Positions 57,711 to 64,000 of a stretch of DNA of 64,000 nt are shown here, piece by piece. Positions within the stretch are counted from its first letter, which is position 1. Every line of letters begins with the position of its first letter. The stretch comes from Blasia pusilla (Eukaryota; Marchantiophyta; Marchantiopsida; Blasiales). The notes beneath the pieces are model-generated. The model was not told the origin of the DNA and did no database searches. It was given only the letters and a program-made list of their open reading frames with translations. The stretch is taken from NCBI GenBank assembly GCA_050084515.1, contig CM114275.1, positions 15,562,001-15,626,000 on the forward strand, read 5' to 3'. The position numbers and the translations under genes are program-made.

Positions 57711-58355
57711 CTAGAGTTGGTTGTACTTGAATTCTTAGGACTATGGCACCTCTTGACACTCCACATTCTCTCAAAATCTCAACTTCATATGACACTCCAC
57801 CTCAAAGATATGGCCTCCGCAAGATTCAGATCTGAAATCCTCAAATCTAGAAGAGCAAAAACTCAAATCTCTCACAACTTCGTGTTTGTAACTCAATTGT
57901 GCTTGAAATTTTTAAGGCTAAGGTGCCTCCTTATACTCCACGTTTTCTCAAAATCTCAACTTCATATGACACTCCACCTTAAAGATATGGCCTCCGCAAG
58001 ATTCACATCTGAAATCCTCAAATCGAGAAGAGCATAAACTCAAATCTGTCACAACTTAGTATGTGCAACTCGGTTGTGCTTGCAATTTTTAGGTCTAGGG
58101 AACCTCCTCACACTCCACATTTCCTCAAAATCTCAGCTTCATATGACACTCCACCTCAAAGATATGACCTCCGTAAGATTCAGATCTGAAATCAACTTCG
58201 TGTGTGGAACTCGGTTGTGCTTGAAATTTTGAGGGCTAGAGCGCCTCCTTACACTCCACGTTGTCTTAAAATCTCAGCTTCATATGACAATTCACCTCAA
58301 AGATATGGCCTCTGCAAGATTCAGATCTCAAAACCTCAAATCTAGAAGAGCAAGG
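57711..58355 (-). repeat. Tandem monomers, about 3.7 units of 175 bp, at the LINE 5' end
   Basis: Marker TGCTTGAAATTTTTAGG and its variants lie at about 57725, 57900, 58078 and 58218. Each is followed by ACTCCACGTT, TCAAAATCTCAACTTCATATGACACTCCACC and AAAGATATGGCCTCCGCAAGATTCAGATC. The third unit is shorter (140 bp). They lie directly upstream of ORF1 on the LINE strand, where promoter monomers are found in some L1 families. Confidence 0.85.
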
Positions 58356-58369
58356 ACTTGTGAACAAGG

Positions 58370-58800
58370 ATACCTACTTGTAGGGATATCCACGTTCTTA
58401 CGTCATATTATCGCGCGACATAGAATTGGGTCTCATAGGCTAGGAATTGACGAAGGACAATAGTTTAATATTGATAGAAGTGAACAAATTTGTAGGTTAT
58501 GTAACTGAGAAAATATTGAGGATGAAAAGCATGTGTTTGTTACATGTCCAAGGTATGAAGAGATTAGACTAGCTCATAAAATAGATGTGGAGAATTTTTA
58601 TTCTTTACTACAGCTAGTGCCTTATGATTTATGTTGTTATATTAGGGACGTCATTATTCATCGCTCAAGTGCTCTAGGCAGTAGCTAGGAGAAGGTCTTT
58701 AGGATCTTTTTCCGGGTCAGTAAATGAATGACTTGTAATGTGTTTTTCAGCCTTTTGACTCTTTGGGTCCCATGGGCTTAATCTATTTATCATTTACCAT
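58370..58800 (+). pseudogene. LINE C-terminal fragment with zinc-binding motif
   Basis: In one frame with two stops: FLRHIIARHRIGSHRLGIDEGQ, EQICRLCN, then EDEKHVFVTCPRYEEIR, matching the C-x2-C...H-x4-C zinc motif at the end of plant LINE RT proteins. Orientation is plus, so it is a separate insertion from the minus-strand LINE. Confidence 0.7.
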
Positions 58801-58805
58801 TTACT

Positions 58806-59110
<305 letters not shown>

Positions 59111-59360
59111 GCTCATTAAGTAGTGTCTGTCATAGCCTTGCGACCATAGACCCCGCGCCCTGGTTGGACGGTGCTTGAGACTTGGATGGGTGTAGAGAGA
59201 GAAGCAAGTGAAGAAGGTACCATATGAGAGGAGGGAGACACTCTCATATAGTGTGAGTGCTGACCAACCAACGTGTTTGTGCGGAGCTTCCAAGTGTCAA
59301 CCAAGAAACTCTTCACCACACCATCTACTTTACCTGATTGGGATCCCCAATAGACATTAC

Positions 59361-61500
59361 TTACCAGTGCAGCAGCTTGGGCAATGAATTAAGGCTGCTG
59401 AATGTGTTGAAAAATTTTGGTGCTACCAGCTTAGCAATATCAGCATATGCTCTTGCTCTGTGTGTTGTGAATTTTGCGCACGAGACCAAGTAATGACTAG
59501 AGGTTTCGTCCCCATCGTAACACAAGGCACAAGAGTTTAGTTGTGTTTCCATCTTGCTTTTCTTATGGTTCTAGGGGATTGCCCTCGTCCTGAACTTGAA
59601 CTTGAGCCGGGTTCCCAAGCAAGGGGTTCCCCGCAAATAGTTCTTCAGTTCTGCCTTCTCGGGATATACCGTCAAAAGAGAGAAGTCAAACATTTTCATG
59701 GCTTCCTCCATGTTGTTTTGTTGTGAGCGTTTGCCCACTGCTTTGGTTATAGTATCCACGAATGCTTTCTCATCTTGCTCCCACAATTCAGGCCCTGCTG
59801 GGAGCTTGGATGCTTGCACAATCTCTTGAACCTTTTTCGTCCAAGATTTGGCCTGCTTTACAGGCCATCTTTGGGTCTAGGTTTTCCCCATCACCTCTTT
59901 AGGATAGCGATGGGAGTCTATTGTCTCCAGCTGCCTCCACCATTTCAACTTGGCGATATCACGTCTATCCTCCAAGGGTTCCACACCTAGTTCTGATCTC
60001 ACACCAACTCGGGCTATTCGAGATGAAGTTGACATCATACCCCGAAATGCCTTCAGTTGCACAACTTCAAGCCTATCCCTTTTTTTGGTGTTGGCATCCC
60101 ACACTACTGCCCTGCATTCTAGCGAGGGACGAATGGTATGAAAAATGACACAACGCTTTACTTCTGATGTGATATCCCAGCAGTGTAGGAATCTGAACAG
60201 ACCGTTCACCTTCTTGTGGCCTTTCTCATTAGTCTTCTTAATGTGTGCATCCCACATGCAAACTTCTGAGAATTCTATGCCCAGAGAGGTGTATGTAGCC
60301 ACACGGGGGATCTCTTGGTCACCCCAATACCACTCTTGGTCTTGGTCCTCCTCCCTACCATTGAAAATCATCACACCGCACTTCAGTACATTTGCCTCCA
60401 TGCCCCACATGTCACACCAGATTTTGGTCAAGGAGATCATCTCTTGGAGTTTCTCTCCTGTTTCCTCGAGGCCACCAAAGTCATCAGCAAACATGAGGGC
60501 AACAATAGAGCTGTTCCCTAGCCGTATGCCTAGTCCACTATCCTCCATTTCTTCCAATAAGGAATTCAGGAAAATGTTGAAGAGGGTGGGGGAGCCACTT
60601 GTTGCTTGATGTCAAATGTCCCACTCTTTTGGCCATTCACCATAACTCTACTCCTTGTATTTAGGTACATCTTCTCCACCACCCTCCACATTTTCCCTCT
60701 CAACCCCGCCTTCCACAAGCTATAAGAAAGCATGTCACGCCATACAGTGTCGTATGCCTTTTTGAGGTCCAAGAAGAAGCAATAAGTGGGTTTCCCCTCT
60801 TTTTTCCTACCCTGGATGATCTGACTGAAGGTGAAGATGTGTGTGGTCCACGCATCCTTGGGCTTGCCGGAAGCCAGCCTGGCCTTCCTTGATGACAGAA
60901 TTCTCCTTGAGGTACATAGAGATCCTATTGTTGAGTATGCAGCAAAGGAGCTTCCCGACTACACCCAGCAATGTAATACCCCTGTAGTTTCCAGGGTCTT
61001 CTCGCTCACCCTTCTTGAAGATGTTCACAATGACTCCCATCGGCCATCTTTGTGGGATGACTTCTGCCCGCCAGACCAGGTTGAAGTGACTCACTAGAGA
61101 ACGAGCCATAGCAGCATCGCCATACTTCAACAGCTCATTCACAAGCCCATCACCACCGCCTGCTTTGTGGTTCACAAGTTCTTTGATCACTGCTCCCACC
61201 TCAGTCAAGGAGAACCAATCATTATATGGGTTGCCCAACTCAACCTCATCATCTGCCTTCTCCCGTTGTATCTTAACAAAATCCTCCACCACCCTCTCGA
61301 AGTTCTGTTCTTCAAGAGATGTCCGAGCGGGCTTCCTGCCTAACTCCTTGTAATGGTCTTCCAACACATGTCGGATCTGTTTAGCCGTGGTCACCATTCC
61401 ACCGTCTTTTCTCTTCAAGGCCTTTACGTTTTTTTTTGTCCCTGGCCTTGCTCAATTTCTGCACTTCCATCCAGAACTTTTTCTGATTCTCAGTGAAATT
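59361..61500 (-). pseudogene. LINE reverse transcriptase and zinc motif
   Basis: 61418-60807: LGNPYNDWFSLTEVGAVIKELVNHKAGGGDGL, PQRWPMGVIVNIFKKGEREDPGNYRGITLL and NSVIKEGQAGFRQAQGCVDH. Then 60772: MDLKKAYDTVWRDML and SRVMVNGQKSGTFDIKQ. Then 60557-59877: LMFADDFGG (catalytic), MISLTKIWCDMWGMEANVLKCGVM, YTSLGIEFSE and later RARQW-like sequence. The zinc tail CALCYDGDETSSHYLVSC is at about 59480-59535. Confidence 0.87.
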
Positions 61501-62755
61501 CTCATTGATGGATGAGTATGTCTGATCTTCCAATGTATGTCGCATCCACTGTGATCTTCCCACTGCGTGTGTAGAGTTCCTCATCCACAACTATGCAGTC
61601 CACAATGGAGCTCTCATTCTCCTTGAAGTTGGCCCTAGTCCAAGCCGGGGATCCCACCTTATGCCTATCATTCAGTGCCATCAGTTGAAGTTCCCTCAAC
61701 ATCGTGATCAACCGTGTGCCATTGCCATTCACTCTCACATCTCCAAACATCCCGATCTCCGCTTGGGGATCAGTGCCTTGCCCCACCTAGTTGTTGAAGT
61801 CTCCCAGCAAGACTATATTTCCCTTTGTCTGGAACCGAAAGCAATCAATTTTCATAATATCAAACGCTGCCTCTATTATAGCAGCAGATTCATTGTTTGT
61901 AGGCATGTAAATACACCCGATATACAAGTCTTGCGAGTTGCACTCAGCTCAGACTTTGACCCATATGTTGTGTTCATACTCGAGCCGTGTGTTGATGATC
62001 TCAAACCTGTCCACCATGAAGTCTCTGATGAAGAACCCGACACCCTTCATACCTCTACATTTGTTGTCCTTTGGTGGTTTGCACATCGTTCCAAACCATG
62101 CATAGTGTGGTACATGGGGTATCTCCATTAACTTGGTTTCCCAAGTTTCCTGACCCCCGCATATATGTATTTGATTTTTCAGCAAAACTTCAGCAACCTC
62201 CAGCTGCTTCATTGCATGGGTTAGTCTAGAGAAGTTCCAGGTACCCAAACAGAGACTTGTCACTAAGTGGGTTGGGGGTCGGAGGGCACGCTTTTGGCAT
62301 AGGTGTGGTTGTTTGCGACATGGAACCTTCTCATGTGCAGGCTCGTCATTGCTGGTCCCTTGGAGAGCACTAAAGATATTAGGTGTGTAGATCACCATCG
62401 GTTTTGTGGAGATGGGCCTTTCCTTCAAGCTAGAACCAGCCTCGACTACCATAGCCCTCCAGTTGTAAGCACGTCTCAGATCTTGAGACACCTGGTTTTT
62501 GTGGCAAGCCAAGTATTGGCCTCCTCTGCCCTTGATAGACGCCTTGAAGATACATTGATGGCCATTCATCATCCGAGTAACCCCAGCAGTAGCCAAGAAT
62601 TCAAAGCCCAAAGTTGCGCACATGATCTTAAATGAGACAAAGTCTATTGTGGGACGTACACCGAAAATGATCATGTGGAACCGTGGTCTCCTCCTATAGA
62701 CCAGATTGAACTCTCTGCCCAGGTCCGAACTCCGGGGGGCCTTTGATTGTCTCAC
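61500..62755 (-). pseudogene. LINE N-terminal domain and APE-type endonuclease
   Basis: The open stretch 62755-61949 (268 codons) starts with an unrecognised domain (FHMIIFGVRPTIDFVSFKIMCATLGFEF, then RGGQYLACHKNQVSQDLRRAYNWRAMV), a Pro/Lys-rich linker and the endonuclease start CLGTWNFSRL and CGGQETWETK. A TGA at 61949 and a TAG at about 61787 interrupt the same frame (YIGCIYMPTNNES and VLLGDFNN lie between). SIVDCIVVDEELY and RSDILIH (about 61510-61600) end the domain. Confidence 0.83.
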
Positions 62756-63415
62756 ATAAACATGTCGGTATTCCCCACCCAGCTTGGGGATGTTGGGCTT
62801 TGGTATGCGCCTTTGATAGGTGAACTATTACTCCCCACAAGCTTGGGAGGACGGAGATATATTGGGCTCAAGGCCGCTGATTATATGTAGAGGTTTGGCA
62901 AACAACTGATTTAGGATCTAGGGAGAATGTTTAAGCTCCCAGCCCGAGAGTCCAGACAGGGACTCGCTGTCCTATTTGTGCGGAGGGCTGCCTCCAAGCG
63001 GCAGGGTGCCCAAAGAGGGGCCGCTTGTTACCCCCAGAGATCATCACTACATGCCAAGGTGAACAGCCCTGGCATTAAGCTCGAGAGGAGGGCCCGTGAA
63101 TCCAGCCTCAAAAGAAGGAGAGGTCTCCATTTCTCCAACTAAGTCCACTGGACACCTTACTTGTGGCACAACTGCCACAAGTCACATGGATTACATGACA
63201 CACTAATCCACACCTACCCACCAAGGGAACGACATCGCAAGCTCACTACACGTTCCAACTACATCAATGGGCAACTCGACAGAGAGTATTGCTATATTGC
63301 TTGCACTCGGTTCACTCATTATAAGCTACCCAAGAGCAGTGCTTTAGAACATGTTGTCCCAACATACCAGGCCTGTCGGGACTTGTAGTTTTGGGGTTTA
63401 AACCCAACCAGGCCG

Positions 63416-63417
63416 GA

Positions 63418-63479
<62 letters not shown>
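63416..63479 (+). repeat. Second (GA) tract
   Basis: A GA repeat with one interruption near 63449, followed by GTGCACACATTTGTGAG. That sequence resembles the stretch just after the GA run in the gypsy LTR. Confidence 0.85.
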
Positions 63480-63481
<2 letters not shown>

Positions 63482-63529
63482 CACACATTTGTGAGATCTA
63501 GTGATGGAGAGTTCCATTTGATTTATTGG

Positions 63530-63655
63530 AGATATTTTGGTACTTATTGTCTCATTGTGTGGATTCCATGAGTTAGCAAAGGATCGTGTGTGTTTGTACG
63601 TGCATTCAATGATAGCAAGATATGTTGTGTAGCGAGGTGTATGCGCAACGACATA
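63530..63655 (+). repeat. Copy of the gypsy pre-LTR segment
   Basis: ATTGGAGATATTTTGGTACTT through ATGAGTTAGCAAAGGATCGTG to GTGTAGCGAGGTGTATGCGCAACGAC is the reverse complement of 44065-44189 and 44698-44810. Confidence 0.8.
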
Positions 63656-64000
63656 GTGTCTTGTCCATCTTGACTACTCACATCTTTCTTGCTTCTCACC
63701 CTTGACTTGGCGCTTGGCTCCAAGGTCTCAAACCTTGATTGTCTTGGCCTTGACCCTGCTAGTAGTTGCATCCCTTTCTCACCTAAGGCTAGTCACAAGA
63801 TACATGCGCGTAAAATTTTTTGGGGGGAAGGACTTCTATATCTTGTCGTTCTCAAGAGCCCTCGCCGGTTGCGTCACAGATAATGGGCCTTCCTTGGATT
63901 AAAAAATGCCTAAGCTAATTCACTCGACAAGTGTGCTCATTAGCTTGGGCATGTAGGAATCCAATGAAGCAACGCCACTAGTGGTTTCCCTTCCGAAAAT
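63656..64000. other. Window end, nothing recognised
   Basis: The small ORFs at 63689-63902 have no recognisable domain. Confidence 0.4.

Larger units (their letters stand above)
54275..58355 (-). mobile_element. L1-like LINE, minus strand, with tandem 5' repeats
   Basis: Order on the minus strand: 5' monomers (58355-57711), ORF1 (about 57640-56894), and ORF2 endonuclease and RT (56851-54275). It contains the same regions as the plus-strand fragment next to it, so the two form an inverted pair. The RT has YADD. Several stops and frameshifts make it inactive. No poly-A end is visible because it stops at the junction. Confidence 0.87.
59130..63400 (-). mobile_element. Second LINE type (RTE/CR1-like) with endonuclease, RT and zinc tail
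   Basis: Order on the minus strand: long leader (63400-62760), N-terminal domain, endonuclease, RT, C-terminal zinc motif (59361-59552), 3' region to about 59130. It is distinct from the L1-like pair in sequence. It is broken by two in-frame stops in the endonuclease and frameshifts in RT near 60800 and 60600. Clade assignment is a guess from motif style. Confidence 0.82.

Noticed and set aside
57711-58355. CRISPR-like regular repeats
   Set aside because: The units are contiguous 175-bp tandem copies without distinct spacers, in a eukaryotic LINE 5' region.

Overview
This is a eukaryotic, plant-lineage (streptophyte) nuclear window that is almost entirely transposable elements. The support is tRNA-iMet-primed Ty1/copia elements, Ty3/gypsy elements, L1-like LINEs, a multi-exon host gene of plant type, and an inserted fragment of plant mitochondrial DNA carrying rps11. 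I cannot tell from sequence alone whether the host is a land plant or a charophyte alga. Only one host gene is convincing: TRM5 (tRNA guanosine-37 N1-methyltransferase) on the minus strand at 27.9-34.7 kb. I resolved ten exons for it, with splice phases that all agree.

Layout. 1-7.59 kb: a minus-strand gypsy element (A) with LTRs, gag, protease, a cytosine-5 DNA methyltransferase (DNMT) domain, a truncated RT and a PHD finger. 7.7-8.14 kb: an AT-rich tandem repeat. 8.2-10.8 kb: no recognisable gene. 10.81-15.47 kb: a decayed copia element with LTRs, primer site, polypurine tract and candidate target duplication. 15.7-24.8 kb: two 3'-truncated gypsy copies, C (+) and D (-), facing each other as a giant inverted repeat. 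24.8-27.1 kb: unassigned DNA with an organelle-type tRNA-Lys relic, then an LTR fragment. 27.9-34.7 kb: TRM5. 35-38.9 kb: AT-rich DNA with a PIF1/Helitron-type helicase relic. 38.9-44.06 kb: a gypsy fragment (F) invaded by a second copia, which is itself split by a mitochondrial rps11 palindrome. 44.06-52.55 kb: gypsy element E (minus), the fullest copy: gag-PR-DNMT-RT-RNaseH-integrase-PHD. 52.5-58.8 kb: L1-like LINE copies in inverted orientation with tandem 5' monomers. 58.8-59.1 kb: an LTR scrap with a long GA tract. 59.1-63.4 kb: a second LINE type (minus). 63.4-64 kb: a GA tract and a gypsy 3'-region repeat.

The most interesting system is the gypsy family A/E (with partial relatives C, D and F). 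Its pol region places a DNMT3/DRM-like DNA methyltransferase between protease and reverse transcriptase, and ends in a C4HC3 PHD finger after the integrase. Two copies 45 kb apart share this layout, so it belongs to the family and is not a chance insertion. Methyltransferases captured by retrotransposons are known from dinoflagellates and charophyte algae. The pairing of a DNA-methylation writer with a probable histone reader in one polyprotein is the main point to follow up. All copies here are mutated, so the window shows fossils of the system and not a working element.
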